Of a DNA stretch of 64,000 nucleotides, positions 16,901 to 27,700 are shown in pieces (the stretch's first letter is position 1; each line of letters starts with the position of its first letter). Below the pieces are notes generated by a model, which was given only the letters and a program-made list of their open reading frames with translations, did no database searches and was not told the DNA's origin. The stretch comes from Flavobacteriales bacterium BRH_c54 (GTDB taxonomy: Bacteria; Bacteroidota; Bacteroidia; Flavobacteriales_E; Vicingaceae). A program made the translations under genes and the position numbers. The stretch spans positions 46,389 to 110,388 of the forward strand of contig LADZ01000060.1 of NCBI GenBank assembly GCA_000961845.1, given 5' to 3'.

Positions 16901-19900
16901 ATTATTTCCATCTTCTTGCTCATAAGGTCTTATAATAAGCACTCCTGAATTTGGATCTCCCAACAAACTATTTCTCAACATTTTCATATCAGTTAGTAAT
17001 GAAAATTTCAAATCAATTTCATTTTCATTAGGCCAAACAATTTCTCTATCAGACTGGTTTGAAGTATTTTCAGTATCATATCTTCCCGGAGGAGTAACTT
17101 TTAAAGGTACTTCATATTCATAATAATTATCATTAAAGTCTGTTCCCATACGGATAAATACAGATAAATCACCATCATTCAAAGGAATAGTTGGATTACT
17201 TTCTTGAGCATGAACAAACATTTTTAATCTTTTATACCTTCTTAAATCCTGATCCATCACTTTAAAAGCTGCTCTAGCATCTCCATCTTTTAGATTACAT
17301 ACATTTAAGGATAATGATTGTTCATTTAACTGACGTAAGGTTGCTCCTGTTGATGGATTTGGATTTAACTCTCTATCAATTCCAGGTGGTATAATATAAT
17401 TTACGGGAGTTTTCTCACTATTTTCTTCTACATTTACTGCTCCTACAATAAAAGTTGTCTCATCATCATCATTTCCTATATAATCTCCCGGATTTAATAG
17501 AGTTTTAGTGTACTGCCTCCACTCTCCTCTTATTAAATCTAATCGAGCAAAACGCAACACCACTTTCTCGTTAAATCCTTTCATAAACATACGCATAAAA
17601 CGAATGGATTTAAAATCTCTTAAGTTACCAACCACTTTATCCGGTTCTCTAATTGGAATTTTAAACTGATACCAGCGAACGGTTCTACTACTTCCATCTT
17701 TTGTGGTAACATTAGCTTCTAACACATCAGTAATATAGTTATTTCCAATGTTTGATGGATTTACTTCAGTAGGGTTTAAGTTAATTTCATACTGAAAATA
17801 ATCCTCTCTAAAATCTAAATTATTATTTTGGTTGATGTCTTCAATATCTGGTCTGGTAGATCCAGATGTAGAATAACTTTCGGTATATTGAGCTGCAGTA
17901 GGAGAATTCCCTTCCATCCCATTATAATTTTTATACCTGTCTATTATTGACAACTGAGCTTGATCATAATCTGTACCTCTATAATGATGGTAATTATCTG
18001 CCGAAGCGTCTGCTCCCCAAGTTGTTCCAAAAAAAACTAACTCATCAGCATCGTTTAATCCATCTAACCCAATATCCTGAAAAATTCTTGCATTATCATT
18101 ATTATCAAAAGCATTTACTAACACTTGTACTTTTGGTACACGTCCCCAAATAGTAGTGTCAATTAATTCAATATTAGCTCCTGTATTATAATCAATAGCA
18201 GAAGTTGGCAATCCATTTTCAAAAGATTTTCTTCCATCACGCAAAATATCTTCCGATATATTACCTAAGTTAAAATATAATTTACCCCCTGAATGGTTGG
18301 GGTTTCCATCCTCATCATGAAAAGGATCCATTACCCAAAACTGAATAAATTCTACGTTCGAAGATTCAAAATCTGTAGTATTAACCTGTCTCATAATTCC
18401 TCCCCAACTATTTGTTGGATTGGGTAAAATATTATTAGCTGCTTGCGGATTATAATTATACTGCCCTCTTTCTTCCGGATAAAAAGCGACATCAAAAACA
18501 GGTAAGTTGGTTACAACACCATTGTCAGGACTCTTAAATGGAAAAACTTCTGTTTCTAGTACTTCTCTCATGTAATGGTTCGACTGCATTACCGGGTCGT
18601 TTTGAATATGGGTAGGCGTTTCAGAATTATTTCTCCAAAAAAGCGGATCGATAACATACCAAGCTGTTTTAGCCGCATTATATCTAAAATTTAATGAATC
18701 TGACAATGGCAATTCCCCTTCAGGAAAAAGAGCCGGTTGCCCTTGAGGGGTACTTGCCAATGTCCACATTTGGAAACTTTTCATATCAATTCTTGATTGA
18801 CTACCTTCAAAATCATCCAAATAAGCTGTACCATCTTTTCCAATAGCCCCAGGATTTCCAGGAATAAGATGAGCAAACTCTCCTTCAAAAGTAATACTCG
18901 ATTTTTCTTTGGTACTATAAAGTGGAAGTTTATCTAAAGCTCTTGTTATAAAAGGGGTTTCTTTGGTATAATTCACATCTAACCCCCAAATGGTATTGTT
19001 AATAGGTTCTTCACCAATGTTTACTTTTCTAGTTAATGGTCTTTCCGAAAGTCTGATAATGGTACCTCCGATATTAAAATCATCATTAATTTTATAATCG
19101 AAACGAGACCCCATTAATGTTTTTGTTCTGATATTAAAAAGCGATTGACTTTCTAATGAGATTTTAATTGGAGTCCCTGATTGTAAAATTCCTTCATCAA
19201 TAATTTTTACCCTCCCCAAATTATAATCAACGGTATATTGCACATTCTCTACCAAAGTAGCTCCTCCGGCAGTTACTACTACTGAACCTTGAGGAACATT
19301 CATCGCATTTAAAGAAATATCTGAACTTACAGAAGAAGAATATTGTCCTCTAATTTTATACCTGTTTTTAACAGCATCCTGTTTAGCAAGCATTTGTGTT
19401 GTTGAATAAAGCGTATCAAAAGCAAACTTTGCTCCTAATTGAGGGTTACTAAACTTACTCCTAATATGTGAACCAAAAGGTTCTAAAACAGGGAAATAAA
19501 CCCTACCTGTACGAGAGTTAACGGTAACTCCCTCAATAAAATCAAAAACTCCATCAGGAGATGCTTGGTTAATATTATTTAGCTTGTCTAAATTTAAAAC
19601 CTGTACTAAAGGAATTCCGTTAGGTTCACCCTCCGGTAAAAATGGTATTTCTACTCCCGTTGCAGGATTTAAGTAGAAAACATTAAAGAAAAAATCTTCC
19701 TGAGAAATATTAAATGCTCCCAAAGAATAAACATTTTTCATCATCAAATCCCACATAGGAAGTTCTGTATCAATAGTAGTTCCTCTCAATAGTTTAACAT
19801 ACAGTGAACTTTGTCCGGGCACACCATCTGTTGAAAACTCTCCAACTTGATATACTTGTCCGTCTAATGTATATTGAAAAGCTACTCCCAAGATATCATC

Positions 19901-21325
19901 TTGGTTCAATGCTGAATTTAATGAAATATAACCCAATTGTGCATTTAAAGTATATTCTTCAGGTCTTAATAATTTGGCATTTTCATATTTTTCAAAATCT
20001 ATCCCATTCTCATAACCAATTCTTTCTAATTCTTGAGCCGAATTTACAAAACCTCTTATGGCTGCCGTATCATAAGTTGATGCTCCCGTTAAGTTAGGAT
20101 AAAGCGTGTTGGCTTCATTATCAGGAAAGTTAGCTAAAGGAGAAATGTTAGCATCCATTACCAAGGTTGAGTTATGAATATCTCCTTGAACACCCTCACC
20201 TAAATCCATAAAACCGATAATATTTTTGGTGTTTTCTACCGCATTATTTCTATTTGAAACCCAAACCTCTACTCTTGTTATAGTTGCTCTAGAAGAAATT
20301 ACAGGTAAACTTGAAAGCGATTGCTCGTAAGTATTTCTATAATATTGAGATAAAAAGAAGTGACGATTTTCTTCATAATCTGAAGCTTCTTTTTCAAATT
20401 TTTGAATTTGAGCTCCTCCTTGTACATTGATTTCTTTACGCTCTCCTTTTTCCTGAGAAATAACACTAGTCACATACATTCTGCCAAACTTCAACTCAGT
20501 TTTTAATCCAAATAAAGTTTGACTACCTGTAATTAACGAACCTTTTAGTGGTAAAGCAACATTACCTGCTTCAATGTTTTGAATAATCTCATCTTCAGAA
20601 CCTTCATCAATTGAATATTCTATTTTCATTCTATTTTCAAAATCAAAAGTTGCCTCCGTATTATAATTAAAAGACAACTTCATTTTTGTACCAATGTTTC
20701 CTATAACATTTAACTGTATTTGCTGATTAAAATCGAAAGTAGTTAAACTTCTTTGATGTACAGGCAACACGGGGTTGTCTCTGGTAGAACGATTTATTCC
20801 AAAAGACAATTCTGCCGAACCTTGCGGACGAATATCAATAGTATTTCCTCCAAAAATTCTATCAAACGCTTTACCTTTAACATTTAATGTTGGTCTAAAG
20901 CCTTTTGTTTGCTCCATAGCATCTGCATCTGCTTTTTGTTTCCAATAATCTTGCAGTGATTTTTTTGAATCATATTCTAAATACTCATCAAAAGTCATAT
21001 AGGTAGGATCCCTAAAATTTTTATCGCCTATTCTCTGGTAATAGTTGTAAGTACCTGTTTCAGGATCGTATTCAAAACCCGACTTAACATTACTCGGATT
21101 ATCTAAATACAATCCTCCAGTATTGGTGCTATTAGGATTTGTACCTTCATCATCAAAAGGATAGATTAAATCTATTTCAGGACTATCAACAGGCAATACC
21201 AACTCATTCGTATTCGGACGAGCTATAGAATTCGTTGGATGAGCTATCCAGTTTGTAAGGGTTATTACAAAGGAAAGCCCAACAATAAAAAATATTTTTT
21301 TATATGTTACCTTGTTTACTACCAA
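13970..21325 (-). CDS. sprA: T9SS translocon / gliding motility protein SprA (Sov family)
   Basis: 2451-aa outer-membrane protein, close in length to Flavobacterium SprA (about 2400 aa). SprA forms the giant beta-barrel through which T9SS cargo crosses the outer membrane. Sequence support: an N-terminal hydrophobic export segment (about 10-30); the family opening with YYQRIGDKNFRDPTYMTFDEYL; SAELSFGINRSTRDNPVLP; the repeated beta-strand pattern throughout; a conserved plug/rim segment GSQSRIDMKSFQMWTLASTP; and a C terminus ending in alternating strands and a terminal aromatic-poor LRFTLSQ barrel strand. Located 14 bp after ruvA, as in other flavobacteria, so probably cotranscribed with it. 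No frameshift interrupts the frame. Confidence 0.96.
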   Translation of the reverse strand: MVVNKVTYKKIFFIVGLSFVITLTNWIAHPTNSIARPNTNELVLPVDSPEIDLIYPFDDEGTNPNSTNTGGLYLDNPSNVKSGFEYDPETGTYNYYQRIGDKNFRDPTYMTFDEYLEYDSKKSLQDYWKQKADADAMEQTKGFRPTLNVKGKAFDRIFGGNTIDIRPQGSAELSFGINRSTRDNPVLPVHQRSLTTFDFNQQIQLNVIGNIGTKMKLSFNYNTEATFDFENRMKIEYSIDEGSEDEIIQNIEAGNVALPLKGSLITGSQTLFGLKTELKFGRMYVTSVISQEKGERKEINVQGGAQIQKFEKEASDYEENRHFFLSQYYRNTYEQSLSSLPVISSRATITRVEVWVSNRNNAVENTKNIIGFMDLGEGVQGDIHNSTLVMDANISPLANFPDNEANTLYPNLTGASTYDTAAIRGFVNSAQELERIGYENGIDFEKYENAKLLRPEEYTLNAQLGYISLNSALNQDDILGVAFQYTLDGQVYQVGEFSTDGVPGQSSLYVKLLRGTTIDTELPMWDLMMKNVYSLGAFNISQEDFFFNVFYLNPATGVEIPFLPEGEPNGIPLVQVLNLDKLNNINQASPDGVFDFIEGVTVNSRTGRVYFPVLEPFGSHIRSKFSNPQLGAKFAFDTLYSTTQMLAKQDAVKNRYKIRGQYSSSVSSDISLNAMNVPQGSVVVTAGGATLVENVQYTVDYNLGRVKIIDEGILQSGTPIKISLESQSLFNIRTKTLMGSRFDYKINDDFNIGGTIIRLSERPLTRKVNIGEEPINNTIWGLDVNYTKETPFITRALDKLPLYSTKEKSSITFEGEFAHLIPGNPGAIGKDGTAYLDDFEGSQSRIDMKSFQMWTLASTPQGQPALFPEGELPLSDSLNFRYNAAKTAWYVIDPLFWRNNSETPTHIQNDPVMQSNHYMREVLETEVFPFKSPDNGVVTNLPVFDVAFYPEERGQYNYNPQAANNILPNPTNSWGGIMRQVNTTDFESSNVEFIQFWVMDPFHDEDGNPNHSGGKLYFNLGNISEDILRDGRKSFENGLPTSAIDYNTGANIELIDTTIWGRVPKVQVLVNAFDNNDNARIFQDIGLDGLNDADELVFFGTTWGADASADNYHHYRGTDYDQAQLSIIDRYKNYNGMEGNSPTAAQYTESYSTSGSTRPDIEDINQNNNLDFREDYFQYEINLNPTEVNPSNIGNNYITDVLEANVTTKDGSSRTVRWYQFKIPIREPDKVVGNLRDFKSIRFMRMFMKGFNEKVVLRFARLDLIRGEWRQYTKTLLNPGDYIGNDDDETTFIVGAVNVEENSEKTPVNYIIPPGIDRELNPNPSTGATLRQLNEQSLSLNVCNLKDGDARAAFKVMDQDLRRYKRLKMFVHAQESNPTIPLNDGDLSVFIRMGTDFNDNYYEYEVPLKVTPPGRYDTENTSNQSDREIVWPNENEIDLKFSLLTDMKMLRNSLLGDPNSGVLIIRPYEQEDGNNKMRIKGNPNLANVKVFMIGIRNSKQSNSTAVDDDGLAKCAEVWVNELRMTEFDNEGGWATRGRLTAQLADLGTMTLAGAYSTPGFGSVDQKLNERQLETIKSYDVSTSVEMGKFIPEKIGISLPVYYSNSKEIVTPKYNPLDPDIELKDQLSSDLFSQQERDSLAERTQTVTSRKSINFTNVRKLPAKGKEKNRFYDISNISLNYGYSEYQFRDIDTEFDTRKTYKGGIAYSFTNNPKNYKPFENLKMADGKQAKLLKDFNFYLMPKQLSFQTDIDRQYSQRRARNNTGFDFDLPTYYQKHFNWNRIYGYRQDITKALTFDFTATNNAVINEPIDFQGRPTGGRVDKNYPDEYSAWKDTVMQSIKEFGTNMHYHHTFNLNYTVPIDKLPFMDFATLTAKYGGDYDWQRAPIGADTLGNTIQNSNTVTLNSQLNMTKFYNQINFLKEVEKRQRDRARKKAQRNRKPDPNKTDAENAKLKGWKPGLPPVEIKRFDTKEFKDSDTTKVELWREKDKIYPLDPLWITLMSPKNISGTYTRTRGTLLPGYNQQTEIMGYNNGFTAPGFNFISGMQEDDFAMSAAEREWLQSNSLMYNYNTTYAENYNLRATLRPINTLRIQLNATRNYSTNLSQQFFEVQPGFVTDSLRGERRDDFFFVTPVETGNLSMSFVSIRTAFASNNSEDRSSSVFDKFLEERAIISQRLGAQDANSNGLVNDVYADGYGATSQEVLIPAFIAGYSGKSGDKVSLKSFEKYLPMPNWRITFDGLSKIPLLATIFKQFTLTHSYRSTFNVSSFTTNLNFEDGRANRDINSNFISKYQISGVSISEQFSPLLGADMTLENSMLIRIEYAKDRNAALSVNNNQITEVQGSEWTVGTGYKFKQVRFPFSKNRVIRSDIDARVDVSLRSNETIIRKIVEEVNQLTSGQKVLSIRFTADYRISQFLNLRAFYDYVSTTPFISTTFPTSNTNAGISLRFTLSQ

Positions 21326-21339
21326 ATTAATAAAGCCCC

Positions 21340-21921
21340 TTAAAGGCTTTTCAATGTTTGTTTAATAAGCTGTTCCACACTCATATCCTCTGAAACAGTA
21401 AGTATTTTATTTAGTGCAACTTCTGCCGGTTTTTTTGCAAAACCTAGCATAATTAGTGCACTTAACGCTTCATCTTTAATAGTATTGTTTGAAACAGCAA
21501 AATTTATATCACTTTCTCCAACTTTTCCTATTTTATCTCTCAAATCAATAATAATTCTTTGGGCAGATTTTGCTCCAATTCCTTTCACTCCCTTAAGTGT
21601 ATTCACATCTCCTGTGCTTATTGCTCCTTTAATTTCTGTAGCGGTTAATGAAGATAAAATCATCATTGCCGTAGCAGAACCAACTCCCGAAACAGAAATT
21701 AATAACCTAAACAATTCTCTTTCACTTTTGTCTTTAAAACCATAAAGCAACTGAGCATCTTCTCTCACTATCATATGCGTATGCAGCAAACAGAATTCAT
21801 CTGCATCTATTTTTGAGTAAGTATTTAGCGAAATGTTAATTTGATATCCCACCCCATTGCAATCTATAATTACATAGGTTGGTGTTTTTTCTATTAATCT
21901 ACCTTTTATTTGAGCTATCAT
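21340..21921 (-). CDS. ruvA: Holliday junction branch migration protein RuvA
   Basis: 193-aa DNA-junction binding subunit that works with RuvB helicase and RuvC resolvase. The N-terminal OB domain starts MIAQIKGRLIEKTP; the two HhH motifs are visible as LLISVSGVGSATAMMIL and LKGVKGIGAKSAQRI; the C-terminal helical domain that contacts RuvB (ALSALIMLGFAKKPAE) is complete. Length is normal for Bacteroidota. Its stop is 14 bp before sprA; malic enzyme is upstream across a 79-bp gap containing an 8-bp-period repeat. Confidence 0.97.
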   Translation of the reverse strand: MIAQIKGRLIEKTPTYVIIDCNGVGYQINISLNTYSKIDADEFCLLHTHMIVREDAQLLYGFKDKSERELFRLLISVSGVGSATAMMILSSLTATEIKGAISTGDVNTLKGVKGIGAKSAQRIIIDLRDKIGKVGESDINFAVSNNTIKDEALSALIMLGFAKKPAEVALNKILTVSEDMSVEQLIKQTLKSL

Positions 21922-21925
21922 AATT

Positions 21926-21957
21926 AGTTTAGAAGTTTAAGAGTTTATAAGTTTAGT
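21926..21957. repeat. AGTTTA repeat with exact 8-bp period (4 units)
   Basis: AGTTTA occurs at 21926, 21934, 21942 and 21950, each followed by two variable bases, immediately upstream of ruvA. It could be a small microsatellite or a regulator-binding array; nothing in the sequence decides this. Confidence 0.85.
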
Positions 21958-22000
21958 TTCGGTTATCAGTCATTAATCATTCTCACATTTACACATTAAA

Positions 22001-24271
22001 TTATTTCCTAGTTTGTGCATCGGTTACAGCAATCGTTACCATATTCACAATCTCTCTAACTGAACTACCTAACTGTAAAATATGAACTGGCTTTTTCATT
22101 CCTAATAAAATTGGTCCGATTGATTCAAACTCGCCCATTTCCAACATTAGCTTATACGCAATATTTCCTGCTGCTAAGTTTGGAAAAATAAGTGTATTGG
22201 TGTTTTTTCTTGCTAATTCAGAAAATGGAAATATTTCGTTTCTCAACTCTTTATTCAACGCAAAATTGGCCTGAATTTCTCCATCAACTATCAAATCAGG
22301 ATATTCTCTTTCTAGAATTCTCTTAGCTTCACGCATTTTTATAGCATCTTCTCCATCTGCCGAACCAAAATTAGAGTAAGACAACAACGCTATTTTCGGT
22401 ACAATTTTAAATCTATCTACAATTTTAGCTGTTAATGCCGTAATATCTGCAATGTCTCTTGCCGTAGGATTTAAGTTTACAGTAGTATCTGCAAAGAAAA
22501 TTGGTCCTTTTTTAGTAAAAATGATGTACATCCCTGCAATTTTTTTAACGTCATCATCTGTTCCAATAACATGTAAAGCAGGTCTAATGGTATTTTTATA
22601 ATTCCTTGTTAATCCAGAAATTAAGGCGTCAGCATCACCCATTTCTACCATAGCAGAGCCAAAATAATTACGACTACGCATCATTTCTTGTGCTTCAGCC
22701 AAAGTAACCCCTTTTCTTTTGCGTTTTTCATAGAGCATTGCTGCATAAAAATTCTTTTTATCTCTGTGCTTAGAGCTTCTTGGGTCAATAATTGGAATAT
22801 CGCCTAACTCTAAATTGTATTCTTTAGCAACTTCTTCAATCTTAGCTACTTTTCCTAACAATATTGGATGAGCAATGCCTTCTTCATAAACTACTTGAGC
22901 AGCTTTTAATATTTTATAGTTATCCGCTTCAGCAAAAACCACTTTTTTAGGATTACCTTTAGCTTTTTCGGTTATACTTTTAAGTAATTTATTGTTCAAC
23001 CCTAAACGTTTGGCTAAACTTTCTTTGTACTCTTCCCAATCCGTAATAGGCTGAAGTGCTACACCAGAATCCATAGCTGCTTTAGCAACTGCCGGAGCAA
23101 TAGTGGTTATCAACCTTGTATCTAATGGTTTTGGAATAATAAAGTTTCTACCAAAAGTGATGTTTTTTTGATTATAAGCTTCATTTACTTCTTCCGGAAC
23201 AGGTTCTTTAGCTAACTGAGCTACCGCTTTTACTGCAGCCAGTTTCATTTCTTCATTAATAGAAGTTGCTCTAACATCTAAAGCACCTCTAAAGATGTAT
23301 GGAAAACCCAATACATTATTCACTTGATTAGGATGGTCAGACCTTCCTGTTGCCATAATAATGTCTTTTCTAGTCGCAATAGCGTCTTTATAAGGAATTT
23401 CAGGATCGGGATTCGCCAAAGCAAAAACAATAGGATTTTTAGCCATTTTTTTAATCATTGCTTTAGAAACAATATTGCCTTTTGATAATCCCAGAAACAT
23501 ATCAGCACCATCTAATGCTTCTTCAAGTGTATCAATTTTTCTGTCTGTAGCATATTGTTTTTTAGATTCTGATAAATCTTCTCTATCCTTACGTATTACT
23601 CCCTTACTATCCAACATGACAATATTTTTAGGATTAACTCCTAAGGTTACATATAATTTGGTGCACGACATGGCAGAAGCACCTGCACCATTAACAACCA
23701 ATTTTATTTTATCAATTTTTTTGTCCGCTAATTCTATAGCATTAAGTAAGGCTGCAGCAGTAATTATAGCTGTTCCATGTTGATCATCGTGCATTACCGG
23801 AATGTTCAACTCATTTTTTAATCTCTCTTCAATTTCAAAACATTCAGGAGCTTTAATATCTTCTAGGTTTATTCCACCAAAAGTGGGTGAAATTGCTTTT
23901 ACCGTTTCAACAAATTTATCTACATCAGTAGCATCAATTTCGATATCAAAAACGTCTATATCTGCAAAAATCTTAAATAGCAATCCTTTTCCTTCCATCA
24001 CAGGTTTTGAAGCTTCCGGACCAATATCTCCCAATCCTAAAACTGCTGTTCCGTTAGAAATCACAGCTACTAAGTTGCCTTTAGCAGTATATTTATAAAC
24101 ATCTTCTTTGTTGGCTGCAATTTCTATACATGGCACTGCTACGCCAGGTGAGTATGCTAATGATAAATCTCGTTGAGTACTATATGGTTTTGTTGGTACT
24201 ACTTCAATCTTTCCGGGCTTTCCTTGTGCATGATATTCTAATGCATCCTGTTCTTTTCTTGTCTTTGCCAT
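22001..24271 (-). CDS. maeB: NADP-dependent malic enzyme with phosphotransacetylase-like domain
   Basis: 756-aa MaeB-type enzyme converting malate to pyruvate, CO2 and NADPH. The N-terminal half (about 1-420) has the malic domain: [33 protein letters not shown] and the metal/catalytic region GINLEDI then HDDQHGTA, and the NAD(P)-binding Rossmann motif NGAGASA. The C-terminal half (about 430-756) is a phosphate acetyltransferase (PTA_PTB) domain, which in MaeB is regulatory and binds acetyl-CoA rather than being an active transferase. Length fits the hybrid family exactly. It heads the malic enzyme - ruvA - sprA gene order. Confidence 0.96.
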   Translation of the reverse strand: MAKTRKEQDALEYHAQGKPGKIEVVPTKPYSTQRDLSLAYSPGVAVPCIEIAANKEDVYKYTAKGNLVAVISNGTAVLGLGDIGPEASKPVMEGKGLLFKIFADIDVFDIEIDATDVDKFVETVKAISPTFGGINLEDIKAPECFEIEERLKNELNIPVMHDDQHGTAIITAAALLNAIELADKKIDKIKLVVNGAGASAMSCTKLYVTLGVNPKNIVMLDSKGVIRKDREDLSESKKQYATDRKIDTLEEALDGADMFLGLSKGNIVSKAMIKKMAKNPIVFALANPDPEIPYKDAIATRKDIIMATGRSDHPNQVNNVLGFPYIFRGALDVRATSINEEMKLAAVKAVAQLAKEPVPEEVNEAYNQKNITFGRNFIIPKPLDTRLITTIAPAVAKAAMDSGVALQPITDWEEYKESLAKRLGLNNKLLKSITEKAKGNPKKVVFAEADNYKILKAAQVVYEEGIAHPILLGKVAKIEEVAKEYNLELGDIPIIDPRSSKHRDKKNFYAAMLYEKRKRKGVTLAEAQEMMRSRNYFGSAMVEMGDADALISGLTRNYKNTIRPALHVIGTDDDVKKIAGMYIIFTKKGPIFFADTTVNLNPTARDIADITALTAKIVDRFKIVPKIALLSYSNFGSADGEDAIKMREAKRILEREYPDLIVDGEIQANFALNKELRNEIFPFSELARKNTNTLIFPNLAAGNIAYKLMLEMGEFESIGPILLGMKKPVHILQLGSSVREIVNMVTIAVTDAQTRK

Positions 24272-24446
24272 TTATTTTGGTGTTTAAAAAATGAACTCGT
24301 AAAAGTAGTAATATTTTCGTTGCTCGGTAAATTGAAAGAATTGTTTTTTGAACTTTTTTACAGCCTTTTTTTTATTCGCATACCATTAACAACGCTTTGT
24401 TTAATAGTTCGCTGCTATTTTACATTTATCTTTAAGAATTGATATG

Positions 24447-24454
24447 TATTTTTG
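24447..24454 (+). promoter_or_regulatory. Candidate -7 promoter element TAnnTTTG
   Basis: TATTTTTG lies 5 nt before the ATG at 24460, so the transcript would be leaderless or nearly so. The element also lies downstream of the alternative ATG at 24439, arguing against that start. Confidence 0.4.
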
Positions 24455-24459
24455 TATTT

Positions 24460-24759
24460 ATGTGGCAGAAAATACCAAAGTGGCTTAAAAACAAATATGC
24501 ACTAACATTAGTGTTATTTCTTATATGGTTAATGTTTTTCGATCAAAATAATTTGATTACCCAATTTTCTTACAGAACTCAGCTAAAACAATTAAAACAA
24601 GACCAAACTTTTTATATTAAAGAAATAGAACAAACCAAAAAAGAACTAAAAGAACTTACCACCCACCAAAAAGCATTAGAAAAATTTGCCCGAGAAAAAT
24701 ATTTAATGAAAAAAGATGATGAAGAAATTTTTGTTTTTGAAGCGAAAAAAGAAGAATAG
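24460..24759 (+). CDS. Septum formation initiator family protein (FtsB/DivIC-like)
   Basis: 99-aa bitopic membrane protein: short cytoplasmic N terminus, one TM helix (about residues 14-30, ALTLVLFLIWLMFF), then a coiled coil (QLKQLKQDQTFYIKEIEQ onward) and the family signature EKFAREKYLMKKDDEEIFVF. FtsB/DivIC forms the FtsQ-L-B divisome subcomplex at the septum. I use ATG 24460 because the earlier in-frame ATG at 24439 would lie upstream of a good -7 element. The mutase gene follows by 26 bp, so they may be cotranscribed. Confidence 0.9.
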   Translation: MWQKIPKWLKNKYALTLVLFLIWLMFFDQNNLITQFSYRTQLKQLKQDQTFYIKEIEQTKKELKELTTHQKALEKFAREKYLMKKDDEEIFVFEAKKEE

Positions 24760-24785
24760 AGAATAAAAATTAGAGATTTGAACCT

Positions 24786-27700
24786 ATGAACGATTTTAAA
24801 GAAATAAGCTATCAGCAATGGAAAGAGCAAATTATTGCTGATTTGAAAGGTAAAGATTTTGAAGCAACGTTGGTTTGGAATTCTGAGGAAGACATCAATG
24901 TTCAGCCATTTTATATGCAAAATGCCTTAGAAAACAACTTGTCTTCCACACTCAATATTATCCCGGAAAATACTACTAGCTGGAACATAAATGAACAAAT
25001 AGATGTTATTGATAATGATGCCAATCAACAAGCACTAACTGCTCTAACAGGTGGTTGTAACAGTTTGGAATTTGTAGGAAAAATAGCTAACTTAGAAAAG
25101 CTTGACATCTTACTAAAAGATATTCAGCTAGATATTATTCAGTTAAATTTTAAGAATCAACAACCATTACAAACAGCCGAATTATTTACTCAGTTAATTG
25201 AAAAATCTTCTTACAAAAATGTAAAAGCCAATTTTTACAGTAATGGTATTACTAACGATATTATTGCATTGAGTAAAAATCAACATACCGATAAGTGTGT
25301 AATGATATCAGCAAGTGCTACCGCTAAAATGAGTGAGCAACTAGCCGATAGTTTTACAAAAGCGGTTGAAGCAGTTGATATATTAACCAAAAACGGCATT
25401 TCTACAAAAGAAGCGTGGAACAAAATAATGTTTCAGTTTCCTGTTCAGAACAATTACTTTTTTGAAATTGCTAAATTGAGAGCTGCACGTATTTGTTTTG
25501 AATTGATTACCAATCAATATCAACTTACTGATGCAGAAATGTATATTACAGCACAAACTACACTAACTCCTCAACCCGAAATTGATGTACACAACAACAC
25601 CTTAGCAGCCACAACACAAGCTATGTCTGCAATTATTGGTGGTGTAAATTGTTTAACTGTTTTACCATTTAATACTTTAGATGAAAAAGCCACTACATTT
25701 TCTAAGCGAATTGCCCGAAATATTCAACTGATTCTTAAAGAAGAATCCTTTTTAGACAAAGTAATTGATCCTACCAAAGGTGCTTACTACGTGGAAACAC
25801 TTACCGATGAATTGGTAAAAAAAGCATTAAAAAGTTTTAAGGAAAAGACATCCAATTTTCCACCTTTAACCTACCAATCTCCAGGTAAAAAAACAACTAT
25901 TTCTAATAAAGCCACTTGGCAAACTGCCGAGTCTATTGAAGTTAAAACAAACTATACTAAAGAAGATATTGCTCCGCTAAAGCACTTGAATTACGGTGCT
26001 GGTATTGCTCCAAATTTAAGAGGTCCTTATTCTACCATGTATGTTATGCGTCCATGGACTATTAGACAGTACGCAGGTTTTAGTACTGCCGAAGAATCTA
26101 ATGCTTTTTATAGAAAAAATTTAGCTGCCGGACAAAAAGGGCTGTCAGTAGCTTTTGATTTAGCCACACACAGAGGTTATGATTCCGACCATCCCAGAGT
26201 GGTTGGTGATGTGGGTAAAGCTGGAGTTGCCATAGACTCTGTGGAAGACATGAAATTATTATTCGACCAAATTCCATTGGATAAAATGTCGGTTTCTATG
26301 ACCATGAACGGAGCGGTAATTCCGATTTTAGCTTTTTATATTGTGGCTGCCGAAGAACAAGGGGTAAAACCCGAACAACTTACAGGAACCATACAAAATG
26401 ACATCTTAAAGGAGTTTATGGTTCGAAACACTTACATCTATCCACCATTACCTTCCATGAAAATTATTGCAGATATTTTTAAATATACTTCGCAAAAAAT
26501 GCCGAAATTCAATTCTATCAGTATTTCAGGTTATCATATACAGGAAGCTGGGGGAACTAATGAAATTGAATTGGCTTACACCTTAGCCGATGGTTTAGAA
26601 TATTTGCGTACAGGAATTGCTTCGGGAATGGACATTGATGATTTTGCTCCTCGCCTTTCTTTCTTTTGGGGAATAGGCATGAATCATTTTATGGAAATTG
26701 CCAAAATGCGTGCAGGCAGGTTGTTATGGGCAAAAATTGTCAAGCAATTTAACCCAAAAAATGAAAAATCATTAGCATTAAGAACACATTGCCAAACCAG
26801 TGGTTGGAGTCTAACAGAACAATATCCTTATAACAATATTGCACGAACTTGTGTAGAAGCATTGGCTGCTGCATTGGGGGGTACACAATCATTGCACACC
26901 AATGCGTTGGATGAAGCTATTGCTTTACCAACAGATTATTCTGCTCGTATAGCTAGAAATACCCAACTTTTTATCCAAAATGAAACCGAAATTTGTAAAA
27001 CTGTTGACCCTTGGGGTGGTTCTTATTATATAGAAACACTTACTCATCAATTAGCTGAAAAAGCTTGGGAGTTGATTGAGGAAGTTGAAAAACATGGTGG
27101 AATGGCAAAAGCCATAGAAAAAGGTATTCCTAAATTACGAATTGAAGAAGCTGCCGCAAAAAAACAAGCTCGTATTGACAGTGGCAAAGAAATTATTGTA
27201 GGCGTAAACGAATATATTGTTGATGCTGATGAAGAGTTTGAAGTAAGAGAAGTAGATAATACTAAAGTTAGAAGTAGTCAGATTGAGCGACTAACTAAAA
27301 TAAAAGCCAATAGAAATAACGAAAAAGTACAAACAGCTTTAAAAAATATTACCGAAATTGCACGTTCAGGAAACGGAAACCTTTTAGATGCAGCTGTTTT
27401 AGCAGCAAGAGAAAGAGCTACTTTAGGTGAAATATCAGATGCACTAGAAGAAGTTTTCGGACGATATCAAGCACAAATCCGCTCTATTAGCGGTGTTTAT
27501 AGTTCAGAAGTTATGGATGATAAAGACTTTTTAAAAGCCAAAGCACTGGCAGACGAATTTGCTCAATTAGATGGCAGACGTCCACGAATTATGGTGGCCA
27601 AAATGGGGCAAGATGGACATGATAGAGGAGCTAAAGTGATTGCTACTTCCTTTGCCGATTTAGGTTTTGATGTAGATATTGGACCATTATTCCAAACACC

